From Candidatus Woesearchaeota archaeon (GTDB lineage Archaea > Nanobdellota > Nanobdellia > Woesearchaeales > ARS49): a DNA stretch of 64,000 bases. The stretch is taken from positions 17,070 through 81,069 of the forward strand of contig JACPID010000003.1 in NCBI GenBank assembly GCA_016188265.1. The letters run 5' to 3'. Positions 9,249 to 18,379 of the stretch are shown piece after piece. A program made the translations under genes and the position numbers. How positions within the stretch are numbered: the stretch's first letter is position 1; each line of letters opens with the position of its first letter. The notes beneath the pieces are model-generated. The model was not told the origin of the DNA and searched no databases. It saw nothing but the letters and a program-made list of their open reading frames with translations.

Positions 9249-10446
9249 GTGAATTAATTGACTTCACTGAATCGTCAAGGATTCTTTTTTCAAAATCAGC
9301 AATTTTTTCACCTTCTTCTTTTTCAACAGATAAAACCTGTGCAAGTTTTTTAACTAATCCTATTTGTTTTTCAACAGATGTTAACTGGTGCTGTTTTGTA
9401 TTTTCCTGAATAATCTTTTCTTCTAAAACATCAACATTTTCTGAAGAAATCTTAATTTCTTCAAATTCTTTTGAGCTTAATTTAGAAGTATTTTTTAGCA
9501 TAGCATAAGCGCCTTGCTGTTCAAGATATTCAAAAATTTTCTGCATTAAAATATCAGAAGGCTTTCCTGAACACAAAACTCCTTTAAACCTTAATAAAAC
9601 AATTGCATTCTCTACATTTTTTATTTGAGAAAAACAATAATCCTCAACTTGGCCAGGCGTTTTGCTATTACAATCAATTGTTAAAGAAACAACCTGGTGA
9701 AGCGGCAATGAAACATGTTTTACTCTAAAATCTTCAACAATACAAAACGAGCCGTGTTTTAATTTTTCCAACTCTGAGAAATTATTTGGAAATGTAGGCC
9801 CTGGAAAAACAATATTTTGATAACCATCTAAATCTTGACGATCAACAACATGAACATGGCCCCCTGCATAATAATTAAAACCTTTTGGTAAAAAAGAAAC
9901 TTCCATTGCATCCATTTCCTCAAGATCTTTGGGCTTAAGTTCATTAATTGCAGAATGAAATAAAAAAATTTTATTTCCACGCTCATTTTCCAAAGATTCT
10001 CTGAGAAGATCCTCATAATAGTACTTATCTAAACCTCCTTTTTTTCCAATAATGCCTGTTATTTTAACTCCAGTTTTTGAGTCAACAGTAAAATGAAGCT
10101 TTAATTTGCCATCAACCACACTTCCTTTAGCTACATTAATGCCCAATCCAGCACGATCAATAATATCAAGCATTGTTTTTCCACTGGGGCTAAAATCATG
10201 GCTTCCTGCAATAAAATAAACAGGAATACTTGCATCATGGATTCTTTTCAATTGTTCAACAGCAAGTTTAATACTATCAATATCAGGAATTGCTGTATTA
10301 AAAAGATCGCCACATAAAAGAACAAAATCAACATTTTCCTGCAAAATAATATCAACTGCTTTTACAAATGATTTTATGTTTAAATCACGCAATTTAGGTT
10401 CTTTCCAACCACCAATGTGAATATCAGACATATGAGCAAACTTCAT
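9220..10446 (-). CDS. Mre11/SbcD-like calcineurin-fold nuclease
   Basis: MKFAHMSDIHIGGW, LLCGDLFNTAIPD, IAGSHDFSPSG, LFHSAI, GGHVHV metallophosphoesterase motifs. Confidence 0.88.
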   Translation of the reverse strand: MKFAHMSDIHIGGWKEPKLRDLNIKSFVKAVDIILQENVDFVLLCGDLFNTAIPDIDSIKLAVEQLKRIHDASIPVYFIAGSHDFSPSGKTMLDIIDRAGLGINVAKGSVVDGKLKLHFTVDSKTGVKITGIIGKKGGLDKYYYEDLLRESLENERGNKIFLFHSAINELKPKDLEEMDAMEVSFLPKGFNYYAGGHVHVVDRQDLDGYQNIVFPGPTFPNNFSELEKLKHGSFCIVEDFRVKHVSLPLHQVVSLTIDCNSKTPGQVEDYCFSQIKNVENAIVLLRFKGVLCSGKPSDILMQKIFEYLEQQGAYAMLKNTSKLSSKEFEEIKISSENVDVLEEKIIQENTKQHQLTSVEKQIGLVKKLAQVLSVEKEEGEKIADFEKRILDDSVKSINSLISLDTEHQ

Positions 10447-10481
10447 TATATCTGGTAAAAAGCAGTAATTTATAAGAATTA

Positions 10482-10931
10482 TTATATTAATTTAGCTAAG
10501 TCTAAATTTTTTAATCCAGAAATATCATTGCGTATTAATTCTGCCAATGTTCTTTTGATATCATGAAGTTTTTCTATACAATGTAAAGTAGTTATGCTAC
10601 TTAAAGATTCAGCGATGCTACTTAAAGATTGTTCTGATTGTTCTGCTGAAGATTCGAATTTGTGCGTTAAAAAAAAATCGCTTAAATCAGTTATGTATTG
10701 ATCTTCAGATGTGAACTTAAGATCTCTAACATATTTCTGAAAATCAGAAATAATCCAGATGATACTAGCATGAATTCCCCTCATAGTATCATATTCATAA
10801 TATACACTTTTATGCGCAGGATGGTCAAGAAAATCATGTTGTTTTTCTTCGTAGGTTCTTGCATAATCAACAATTTTTTTCAGTACTGAAAGAACTATAT
10901 CAGGATATTCTTTTAAACACGATTCAGCCAT
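10482..10931 (-). CDS. Uncharacterised 149-aa helical protein
   Basis: ORF between GGDEF and mre11 on the same strand; contains a 16-bp repeat at 21-bp spacing (10595-10610, 10616-10631). Confidence 0.6.
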   Translation of the reverse strand: MAESCLKEYPDIVLSVLKKIVDYARTYEEKQHDFLDHPAHKSVYYEYDTMRGIHASIIWIISDFQKYVRDLKFTSEDQYITDLSDFFLTHKFESSAEQSEQSLSSIAESLSSITTLHCIEKLHDIKRTLAELIRNDISGLKNLDLAKLI

Positions 10932-11030
10932 AAAAAACTAGAATAATTTATGATTTAAAACTATTATGATTATTAGATTCACAGCCTTAGTCTTCACAGT
11001 ACTTCTGCAGAGATTGATTTATTAGGCAGT

Positions 11031-11104
11031 AATTAACTTTGCCACCTGCGAAATAAAATACAACTTAAACTACTCCTCTATCTATTCAAGTGGCAAAGTT
11101 AATT
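11031..11104. terminator. 15-bp hairpin at the 3' end of the GGDEF gene
   Basis: aattaactttgccac (11031-11045) / gtggcaaagttaatt (11090-11104), perfect; overlaps the stop codon of the minus-strand GGDEF gene. Confidence 0.55.
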
Positions 11105-12595
11105 AGTAAGGTATTCTTGAATAATTTGTATATGATTTTTACCTCTACGTTTAGCCTCATACAAAGCTGCATCAGCTATTTCAAATAATTTTTTTGACAA
11201 TTGGTCTGCATTTTCAATAGTTATTAATTTGCCTTTTCCATTAAAAAAAGCAAGACCTCCTGAAATAGTGAATTTATCATCAATGCCAATTCGCTTAAAA
11301 AAAATAGGACTTTCTTTTTCAATAAGCAAACGTAAACGATTTACTACGCCAACAATCTCATGAAAGTCAGCAGGAGAAAAAATAACGCAAAACTCTTCCC
11401 CACCATAACGAAAAACAAGATCTTTAGCTTTAAGGGCTTTTCTTGAAGTATTTCCCAAAAACCGAAGCACATTATCCCCAACTGCGTGGCCGTAAGTATC
11501 ATTTATTCTTTTAAAATTATCACCATCAAAAACAAGCAGGCATAACTGAGAACTATCTTTGCTTGCTCTCTGAATTAGTTCTGGAATTTTCTTCCAAAAA
11601 TATTTTTTTGTAAAACAATTAGTCAACTGATCAATCAATGCTTCAAGCGCTGCAGCAGCAAGTTCTTTTTTTTCACGCAAAGAAAGCCATAAAGAACGAA
11701 GAGAATATCTTGATAAGGTTTTTTTACAAGGATCATCAAGCATATCGCTATGCTCCATAAGCAAAGACTGATATTCTAAAACTTCTTCAGGTTTTGTAAA
11801 AGTTCTCAAGTCTTCTTTTACATCTGATAATGTTATAACAGTTTTTTTTGAAAATGAAAAAAACATCATCTTTCTAGTTATTAAATCATGAATTTGTGTT
11901 TTTACAGTTCTCTTTTTTTCAAAAATATTTTGCAAAGGTGCAAGACATTCATTTTTTTCTTTGTATAAAGATAAAATGATTGCATAAATAATTTCTTCAA
12001 GCTCTTCTTCTTTTGCTCTAATCTGATCTTTATTAATTTCACTTAAGTGTTCATACCATTGAAATACTTCATCTTCTTTTTGTAAAAAAAGTTTTTGATC
12101 ATTAATATAAATTTCAAATTTGTCAAGAATATGTAAAATCTGGTCTGCTAAAGAATCTTCTTCATGTTCTTTTTCAAGCGCTTGCGAGATTTTTTTAGCG
12201 CTTAATCCTATTTTTTTAACAGCCATAGAATTTAAAGCTTCATTCTCCTTTGCTTCTAAAAAATCACGCCACTCTTTTGATAAAATGCTCTCCTCTTTTG
12301 CAGTAAGAGTTTTTTCTTCAAGTAAAAGCGCATATTCTTTTTTTTCATAATCTAAAATTGATTGAAACTTTGAAAAAATCTGCCTCCGGATCTTTTCAAT
12401 TTCGGATTTTATATGAAATATATTTGATAAATCGCTCGCATCTCTAAGTTGCCTGCTCCACCAAACGAGATTTGCAATAAGTTTTTTATGCTCCTTAATA
12501 GTATTTAAACGATCAAAAAAACTTTTGAAAACTTCCTGTTCTTGTTCACCTATTTTTTTAAATGCAACATACAATCTCTCAATATCATTGTTCAT
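11099..12595 (-). CDS. GGDEF-domain protein (putative diguanylate cyclase) with long helical N-terminus
   Basis: [30 protein letters not shown]...[18 protein letters not shown]...[13 protein letters not shown]; intact GGEEF. Confidence 0.92.
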   Translation of the reverse strand: MNNDIERLYVAFKKIGEQEQEVFKSFFDRLNTIKEHKKLIANLVWWSRQLRDASDLSNIFHIKSEIEKIRRQIFSKFQSILDYEKKEYALLLEEKTLTAKEESILSKEWRDFLEAKENEALNSMAVKKIGLSAKKISQALEKEHEEDSLADQILHILDKFEIYINDQKLFLQKEDEVFQWYEHLSEINKDQIRAKEEELEEIIYAIILSLYKEKNECLAPLQNIFEKKRTVKTQIHDLITRKMMFFSFSKKTVITLSDVKEDLRTFTKPEEVLEYQSLLMEHSDMLDDPCKKTLSRYSLRSLWLSLREKKELAAAALEALIDQLTNCFTKKYFWKKIPELIQRASKDSSQLCLLVFDGDNFKRINDTYGHAVGDNVLRFLGNTSRKALKAKDLVFRYGGEEFCVIFSPADFHEIVGVVNRLRLLIEKESPIFFKRIGIDDKFTISGGLAFFNGKGKLITIENADQLSKKLFEIADAALYEAKRRGKNHIQIIQEYLTN

Positions 12596-14109
12596 AATAG
12601 CTTCATTCCAGAAAAGGTAGACTGTTCTTTTATACTTTTCTGTTGTTTTGCTACATCATCAAAAAAAGGAATTGAAATTGGAATTGCAAATCTTGCAAAT
12701 GTTGATGTAAGAATAGCCTCCCCTTTATCTAAAGAAGATATTGCATGTTCATCTTTACTTAAATCCTGAGCTGCGCTTTCAATTATGGCCTGTCTTTCTT
12801 GTTTTAATTCGGTGCCTAAAATAATTTTTGTATTAAGATTTGCAAGAATATCGCGAGGAATTAAAGATGGTAATTGAGTAATTGCAATTAAGCCTATGTT
12901 AAACTTTCTGCCTTCTCTAGCGATTGTTGAAAATACATTATTTCCACGCTCAAGCGCATCTTTTGACAATACTCTTGGAGCTTCTTCGAGAACAATGGAA
13001 ATTACAGGCAAAGCTGACAATGTTGCCTGATCTGCTTTTTTAGCACTAGCTAATAATTCATGAGCTATAATACTTCCTAGAAAAACTTCAATTCTTTCAC
13101 TAGCTAAAGAAGTATCAATAACAACTATTGTACTTTCGTAAAGAGCTCTAATAACATCACTAACAAAAGAGTGGCCAGAAGTTGTACTAAAAATTCCTTT
13201 GCTAATAATAAAGCCATCTTGAATAGATAAATTAAGAAGGCTTAGCAATTGCCTTTTAATAACTGCAAGCGTTGATTCTCCAAAAGAAACAGAAATAGGC
13301 TTATTTAAAATAATTGCTTCAATCCAGGAATCAGCATATTCACGATAATATGATTGAAGCGCTTGATATTGAGGATCACTCCACTCAATAACTCCTTGAA
13401 AATGTTTTGGCTTGATTAAAGAAATATTAATTCGCAATGTACGCGAACCTGGCGGAGGATTTGCAAAAGTGTAATATATTAGTTTGCTTGAAAATGCATG
13501 ATCTTTTAAGCCGATTGAAGATCTTCCATAATATTCATCATGAGGATCTAAAATAAGAATTCCTGCATAATTTTGAGCTAATAAATTCCACATCAAGTGC
13601 TTCATTAAAACACTTTTTCCACGGCCAGTAGTTCCACTAATTAATACATGATGACTGAGAACATTTCTGCCATCAAGAATTATTTCAACAGGTATTGTTT
13701 TTTTTCCACTTCTTAAAAATCCAAGAAAAAAAGGGTTTATAGACGGCTGAAGAAAAGAAACATCTTGTTTTGTTATTGATCTTACTGGTGAAAAAATTTT
13801 TGGCAATGTTTTGCAAGCTGCTGCTTTATTTCCTTTAATAAAAAGAATATTTTTTACATTAGCTAACTGGTACGAACGAAGTTTTTCATCCATTATTTGC
13901 AAATCTGTATCTTCTTCTAATTTTAATCCTGAAACAAGTTCAAGTTGCTGTTGCGATAATTGAGAACCATATGCAAGATCAAATACTTGCAAAAGAATCT
14001 TATTTTCTTTATCTTCAGTTATTAATAATTCACCTAATTCAAAATATTCACTATTTTTTTGGCGAACACAAATATTTCCAAATTGACCTGAAATAACCAA
14101 CCCTCTCAT
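12592..14109 (-). CDS. herA: HerA-type FtsK/HerA superfamily ATPase
   Basis: Walker [23 protein letters not shown], Walker B region [34 protein letters not shown]; 4-nt overlap with the downstream GGDEF gene. Confidence 0.88.
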   Translation of the reverse strand: MRGLVISGQFGNICVRQKNSEYFELGELLITEDKENKILLQVFDLAYGSQLSQQQLELVSGLKLEEDTDLQIMDEKLRSYQLANVKNILFIKGNKAAACKTLPKIFSPVRSITKQDVSFLQPSINPFFLGFLRSGKKTIPVEIILDGRNVLSHHVLISGTTGRGKSVLMKHLMWNLLAQNYAGILILDPHDEYYGRSSIGLKDHAFSSKLIYYTFANPPPGSRTLRINISLIKPKHFQGVIEWSDPQYQALQSYYREYADSWIEAIILNKPISVSFGESTLAVIKRQLLSLLNLSIQDGFIISKGIFSTTSGHSFVSDVIRALYESTIVVIDTSLASERIEVFLGSIIAHELLASAKKADQATLSALPVISIVLEEAPRVLSKDALERGNNVFSTIAREGRKFNIGLIAITQLPSLIPRDILANLNTKIILGTELKQERQAIIESAAQDLSKDEHAISSLDKGEAILTSTFARFAIPISIPFFDDVAKQQKSIKEQSTFSGMKLL

Positions 14110-14179
14110 TTATAGAAATAAGTTAACAAAAGATTTATATAACTATCTTCCACAATATATCACAAAAGCAGGTGATAAT

Positions 14180-14758
14180 ATGTTAAGATTACTTTGGAGT
14201 CCTGGCAGCCTTATTGAAGATTTAAGAGGAAAACCAAGTTTTGGACTTGCATTTTTCACTTTAGTAATAAGCACACTCATCATATGCGGAAGTATTGTTT
14301 TATTTAGTTTTGTATCTCAGGATTCAAAAATTCTGCTTAAAACAACAGGCACAATATTTGTAGCTGTTATTGTTATAGTCTTTTACTTGGCAGCATTATT
14401 AACTGCTATTATGAAAACACTTTCTGGAAATGGTTCTTACACTGCAGGCCTTTCAAGCCTTTCATTACCAATGATGCCATTATCTGTTGCATTACTATTA
14501 ATTGTTTTAGCAAACATTGTTAATATTACAAGCCAAACAATAATTGCAATATACACTATGTGGATAATCACTGGCCTATCAACTCCTTTTTTATTAGTGT
14601 TAAGCATATCTACAATATTTCGCGCACTAAAAGAATTATTTGAAACAAATATGATCACAGCATTATTAGGCTTTTTTCTTTTAAAAATAACAGTCATTGC
14701 ACTATTGCTAGCAAGCACAACTCAATACTGGCTGCCACTATTAATTATAGCAGAGTAA
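14180..14758 (+). CDS. Polytopic membrane protein (Yip1-domain-like)
   Basis: Multiple hydrophobic segments; LLWSPGSLIEDLRGKPSFGLAF N-terminus resembles Yip1-family starts. Confidence 0.6.
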   Translation: MLRLLWSPGSLIEDLRGKPSFGLAFFTLVISTLIICGSIVLFSFVSQDSKILLKTTGTIFVAVIVIVFYLAALLTAIMKTLSGNGSYTAGLSSLSLPMMPLSVALLLIVLANIVNITSQTIIAIYTMWIITGLSTPFLLVLSISTIFRALKELFETNMITALLGFFLLKITVIALLLASTTQYWLPLLIIAE

Positions 14759-14794
14759 TAATTATTATAAACTAGTTTAATAAACATAATAACA

Positions 14795-14998
14795 ATGGAA
14801 GACAATTTTCTAAAAAAAAAAGAAGTGCAAAAAGCTCTTAAAGAAGCAAAGAAACTTGAAAAACATATTATTCCTCAAGAAGAGATTGTAAAAACTTATG
14901 AAGAAGGCCTTGAACAATTAAATAAGTTAAAAGAATTTTTAAAACCAGCATGGTTTGTTAAAGATACTGACAGCAAGAAAAAAAAAGATAGCACCTAA
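14795..14998 (+). CDS. Small charged protein of unknown function
   Basis: 67-aa ORF, coiled-coil composition. Confidence 0.5.
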   Translation: MEDNFLKKKEVQKALKEAKKLEKHIIPQEEIVKTYEEGLEQLNKLKEFLKPAWFVKDTDSKKKKDST

Positions 14999-15143
14999 TT
15001 AAACACTATGCACCACTCAACAGTTATTACCGTCGAGTCTTAGTAATAATACCGACGAAAAGTTTATAAAATAGAAGTCCTAACATTATTAGATTCGATG
15101 CGTTCTCGTCGAAATAATAAAAAAAAAATCGGAGGAGTGACTA

Positions 15144-15371
15144 ATGGCACAAAAAGTAACAAAAGTAGGTGTAAAAAAAGAAAAAGGATATCTCTACTTT
15201 GTAGATAAAAAAGGAAATGTAGCTCGTGCAAAAATGGCACGCGGTAAAAAAAGAGGCGGCAAAACAGAAGTTGTTGCAAAAGCAGGTGTAAAAAAAGAAA
15301 AAGGATATCTCTACTTTGTAGATAAACAAGGAGATGTTTCAAAAGCTAAAATGGCACGCGGCGGAAGATAA
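15144..15371 (+). CDS. Small basic protein made of two tandem units (candidate nucleic-acid-binding protein)
   Basis: Units VGVKKEKGYLYFVDKKGNVARAKMARGKKRGGK and AGVKKEKGYLYFVDKQGDVSKAKMARGGR; strong ribosome-binding site ggaggag upstream. Confidence 0.8.
   Translation: MAQKVTKVGVKKEKGYLYFVDKKGNVARAKMARGKKRGGKTEVVAKAGVKKEKGYLYFVDKQGDVSKAKMARGGR
15167..15209 (+). repeat. 43-bp exact direct repeat, copy 1
   Basis: aggtgtaaaaaaagaaaaaggatatctctactttgtagataaa, identical at 15284-15326. Confidence 0.95.
15284..15326 (+). repeat. 43-bp exact direct repeat, copy 2
   Basis: Identical to 15167-15209. Confidence 0.95.
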
Positions 15372-15527
15372 ACCCGCCTTTGCTTATTAAATAAGGAGGT
15401 TATGCTTCATGGGAATTGCCATCTTTGGCGGATAATACAGTCACAAATAAATCTGATAGTACTATATATTTTTAGAAAACTATTTATACTTGGCATTGCC
15501 TGTTCAAGTTATAAGAGGGGTTTTTAG

Positions 15528-16166
15528 ATGGTAATGAAGTTTTTTAAAAGAATCTTTGGAAGATTATGGAAAGACCTATTTAAAGGCAAAAAAGAACTGA
15601 AATTAGGACTGTACGGCCCGCCAAATTCTGGTAAAACCACTTTAGCAAATAGAATATGCTTAGATTGGCTTGGCGAAGAAATGGGCAGTGTAAGTAGCAT
15701 TGCACATGAAACACGAGAAATACAAATAAAAGAACAAATTTCTATTCGTTCAAAAGATGGAAAAGAATTATTTTTTAATCTAGTAGACACTCCGGGAATT
15801 GCAACAAGAATTGATTATGAAGATTTTTTAAAAGCAGGATTAACTGAAAATAAAGCAAAAAAAAGAGCAAAAGAAGCAACAAAAGGAATAATTGATGCAA
15901 TTAAATGGCTTGATGACATGGATGCTGTTGTTGTTGTTTTAGATGCAACTCAAGACCCGTACTCGCAAGTTAACATAACAATAATAGGAAATCTAGCGGC
16001 AAGAAACATACCTGTTATTATAGCTGCAAATAAAGTTGATTTAAGAAAGTCAAATATGAAAAAAATAGAATCTGCATTCCCACAATATGAAGTTGTTGGA
16101 ATTTCAGCAAAATATGGAAAGCATGTTGAAAAATTATATGAAACCTTCTTTAATTTAGTAAAATAA
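15528..16166 (+). CDS. Era-like small GTPase
   Basis: G1 GPPNSGKTTL, G3 DTPGIA, G4 ANKVDL. Confidence 0.88.
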   Translation: MVMKFFKRIFGRLWKDLFKGKKELKLGLYGPPNSGKTTLANRICLDWLGEEMGSVSSIAHETREIQIKEQISIRSKDGKELFFNLVDTPGIATRIDYEDFLKAGLTENKAKKRAKEATKGIIDAIKWLDDMDAVVVVLDATQDPYSQVNITIIGNLAARNIPVIIAANKVDLRKSNMKKIESAFPQYEVVGISAKYGKHVEKLYETFFNLVK

Positions 16167-16168
16167 AA

Positions 16169-16552
16169 ATGGTAACTATACAATTTGTTCCATATGGAGA
16201 AATTGAAGATGTTAGCAGTGTTGGAAGGATTAGAAAATTATTAAATATTGCAAAACAAAATAAAATTGTATTATTACAAGGAAGACTTAAAAAAGAAGAA
16301 GAAGCTGAACTTATAAAAGCAACAATGGAAGAAATAAACAAAGAATTCAAAGGCATTGAATTAGCTGTTATTAATCCTGCAGAACAAGCATCAACTAAAT
16401 TTCAAAAATTTCGAAACCAAGTATTTTCAAGTATTTTAGGAGATAGGCAAGGACTGACAATAATAGGCCCTGCAAATGTTGTAAAATCAATAAAAAAAGA
16501 CCCTCATAAAATTGAATTGTTAACTGCAGAAAACAGAAAAAGAAGGAAATAA
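16169..16552 (+). CDS. DUF2073-like archaeal protein
   Basis: Position between Era-like GTPase and Zn-ribbon protein, matching a conserved archaeal trio; FVPYGEIEDVSSVGRIRKLLNIAKQNKIVLLQGRL. Confidence 0.7.
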   Translation: MVTIQFVPYGEIEDVSSVGRIRKLLNIAKQNKIVLLQGRLKKEEEAELIKATMEEINKEFKGIELAVINPAEQASTKFQKFRNQVFSSILGDRQGLTIIGPANVVKSIKKDPHKIELLTAENRKRRK

Positions 16553-16554
16553 CA

Positions 16555-16932
16555 ATGCCCCACCAATGCGTAAGGTGCAATGCCATTTATGAAGATGGAA
16601 GCAAAGAAATTCTAAAAGGCTGTTCCTGCGGAGCTCGACTATTTTTTTTCATTAAAAAAGAAAGGCTAGAACAGCTTAAAAAAGATTTAGATGTTAATCT
16701 TTCAAATGAAGATAAAAAACAAATAGAAGAAGATGTGTATGACCTTATAGGAACAAAAGATCCTGATGCGCCTGTAATTTTAGACTTTGAAACAATACGC
16801 ATACTTAAACCAGGAAAATATGAAGTAGATCTTGTTCAGTTATTTAAAAAAGAACCTCTTGTTTTTAAATTAGAAGAAGGAAAATACATCATTGATTTGC
16901 CTGAAACATTTGAAAGACTTAAAAACAAATAG
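16555..16932 (+). CDS. Zn-ribbon protein (DUF2072-like)
   Basis: N-terminal CVRC...CSCG zinc ribbon (MPHQCVRCNAIYEDGSKEILKGCSCGARLFFF). Confidence 0.75.
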   Translation: MPHQCVRCNAIYEDGSKEILKGCSCGARLFFFIKKERLEQLKKDLDVNLSNEDKKQIEEDVYDLIGTKDPDAPVILDFETIRILKPGKYEVDLVQLFKKEPLVFKLEEGKYIIDLPETFERLKNK

Positions 16933-16942
16933 TTTTAACAAA

Positions 16943-17030
16943 TAGAAAACGAAATAAATAATAGGACAATAGTTTCGTTTTCTAAATAGTACGCGCCATA
17001 AGAGTGTCCTACAAATTATGGCGCGTACTA
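16943..17030 (+). repeat. Paired-hairpin repeat, copy 1
   Basis: Stem 1 tagaaaacgaaa/tttcgttttcta (12 bp, 18-nt loop); 2-nt spacer; stem 2 tagtacgcgccata/tatggcgcgtacta (14 bp, 16-nt loop). Loop 1 taggaca (16962-16968) complements loop 2 tgtccta (17005-17011). Confidence 0.9.
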
Positions 17031-17033
17031 AAA

Positions 17034-17939
17034 TCATTCATCATCAATAATAATTCTGGCAATATTATTCAATAAAGTGATTACTTGTTTAAAATGCTCA
17101 TGTGTTTCATTAGGCAATTGATCAACTTCCTGCATAATTATTGTTCTTTGTTTAGCAAAATTATCTGCAAAATGTTTGTCTTTAGTATAAAATGATTTCA
17201 TAAGTGCTTCATAATGTTCTGAAATATTTTTTAGAAATAATTGAACTGAATTTTGTTTTTCTTTTATAAGAGGATAAATATTTTTACAACAATCTGCAAT
17301 ATTTTCCAAATTAACAGCCAAATACCATAAAGATAATATTCTTGCAGGAAGGATTTTAAATTGTTCTGCCAATGTATCATCTTTTAAAGATCCTTTAAGC
17401 ATACGAAATACTAAAAAGTATAATCTATTAACATCTTGATCACGAAATGACAAGCTTTCCTGAGCTGTATCTTTTGATATATCTTGAAACATTGAACGTA
17501 AAATCATATCAATGCGCCTGATAGTTTTTTCAATAGAAACATCATCTATATTAAGGAGATCTCTTGCTGTAAATGAATTAGAAGATTGTTCAATAAGCTC
17601 TAGTGCAACAAAATCCCTTAAAAGTTCTCTTAATTCCTGTTGATTTTTTTTAACCTGCTCCCCAACTATATTTATTGTGTGATAATTATTTATGTACGCA
17701 GAAGTTATTTCTCTTTGAAGTGTTTCAAATGCTTTTGATTTTTCAAATGAGAGAGTAATTTCTCTTGCAACTGGTTTTGATCTTTTAATATGCGGGGTAA
17801 TAATTATTTCTGTGGATGATTTCTCATATAAGTAAACAGCATCTCCTTTTTTGAGGTTATTTTTATCCAGCCACTCTTTTGGCAAAGATAAAGTATGACT
17901 TGTTTGTCCTGCTTTTACTAATTTTCTAACATAAACCAT
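17034..17939 (-). CDS. AbrB-domain + PhoU-domain regulator
   Basis: N-terminal SpoVT/AbrB-like VRKLVKAGQTSHTLSLPKEWLDKNNLKKGDAVYLYEK, then a PhoU-like helical region; paralogous to 60474-61352. Confidence 0.8.
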   Translation of the reverse strand: MVYVRKLVKAGQTSHTLSLPKEWLDKNNLKKGDAVYLYEKSSTEIIITPHIKRSKPVAREITLSFEKSKAFETLQREITSAYINNYHTINIVGEQVKKNQQELRELLRDFVALELIEQSSNSFTARDLLNIDDVSIEKTIRRIDMILRSMFQDISKDTAQESLSFRDQDVNRLYFLVFRMLKGSLKDDTLAEQFKILPARILSLWYLAVNLENIADCCKNIYPLIKEKQNSVQLFLKNISEHYEALMKSFYTKDKHFADNFAKQRTIIMQEVDQLPNETHEHFKQVITLLNNIARIIIDDE

Positions 17940-17959
17940 AACAACCTCTTTACAACCTA

Positions 17960-17971
17960 AAGTATATACTT
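17960..17971. promoter_or_regulatory. 12-bp palindrome AAGTATATACTT upstream of the AbrB-PhoU gene
   Basis: Perfect palindrome 21 bp upstream of the minus-strand start; operator or TATA-overlapping site. Confidence 0.35.
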
Positions 17972-18059
17972 ACCGTACTTGCCGTATTATATGTGCATTA
18001 TTCATATATAAAAGCTTTTACATCCTATAAAATACAATGGTTAAGAACTAAAAAGGACG

Positions 18060-18173
18060 GTGTTAGTCGAAGAGGACGCAAATCCTAACATTGAGGAGGT
18101 CAAGGCTGAGCGTCAACAAAAACCTAAATGCCTTGCACCATATCCTTTTCAATATTATTTTCCTAATCAATAG
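18060..18173 (+). CDS. Candidate 37-aa small protein (GTG start)
   Basis: Open frame VLVEEDANPNIEEVKAERQQKPKCLAPYPFQYYFPNQ* downstream of TATA-like tatataaaa (18005-18013); not in the supplied track. Confidence 0.25.
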   Translation: MLVEEDANPNIEEVKAERQQKPKCLAPYPFQYYFPNQ

Positions 18174-18217
18174 GTGATTTGTTAGGCGAACATAAGTCAC
18201 AACTCACAACAACTTAC

Positions 18218-18303
18218 TGGGCGGGATTATAACATCCCACCCATTGCACTCATCCCTCAAACCCCTCTAATGGCGCGAACATGGATTTCTTAATCTCGCG
18301 CCA
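18218..18303 (+). terminator. Two GC-rich hairpins followed by a T-run
   Basis: tgggcggga/tcccaccca (18218-18243, one mismatch) and tggcgcga/tcgcgcca (18271-18303), then atttttttt. Confidence 0.55.
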
Positions 18304-18379
18304 ATTTTTTTAATTTTTTATGCTAAAAACTATATACAAATATAGAAATTATTATAAAACTAGCAGTATAACAAAACAT

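Noticed and set aside
10595-10631. 16-bp repeat at 21-bp spacing as a regulatory repeat
   Set aside because: Lies inside the 149-aa coding frame and keeps the frame (SLSSIAESLSSIT); simple heptad-like coding repeat.
9220-14109. Rad50 or NurA gene next to Mre11/HerA
   Set aside because: No ORF in the neighbourhood shows Rad50 Walker/zinc-hook features or a NurA-like pattern; the GGDEF and 149-aa genes occupy the positions.
15064-15342. Antisense ORFs over the two-unit small protein (15064-15342, 15141-15329)
   Set aside because: Shadow ORFs of a repetitive coding region with a clear sense-strand ribosome-binding site.
18040-18310. Intergenic RNA as SRP RNA or RNase P RNA
   Set aside because: I did not find the conserved SRP apical motif (GGAAGG...GGAGCAGC-like) or RNase P core motifs; left as unknown.
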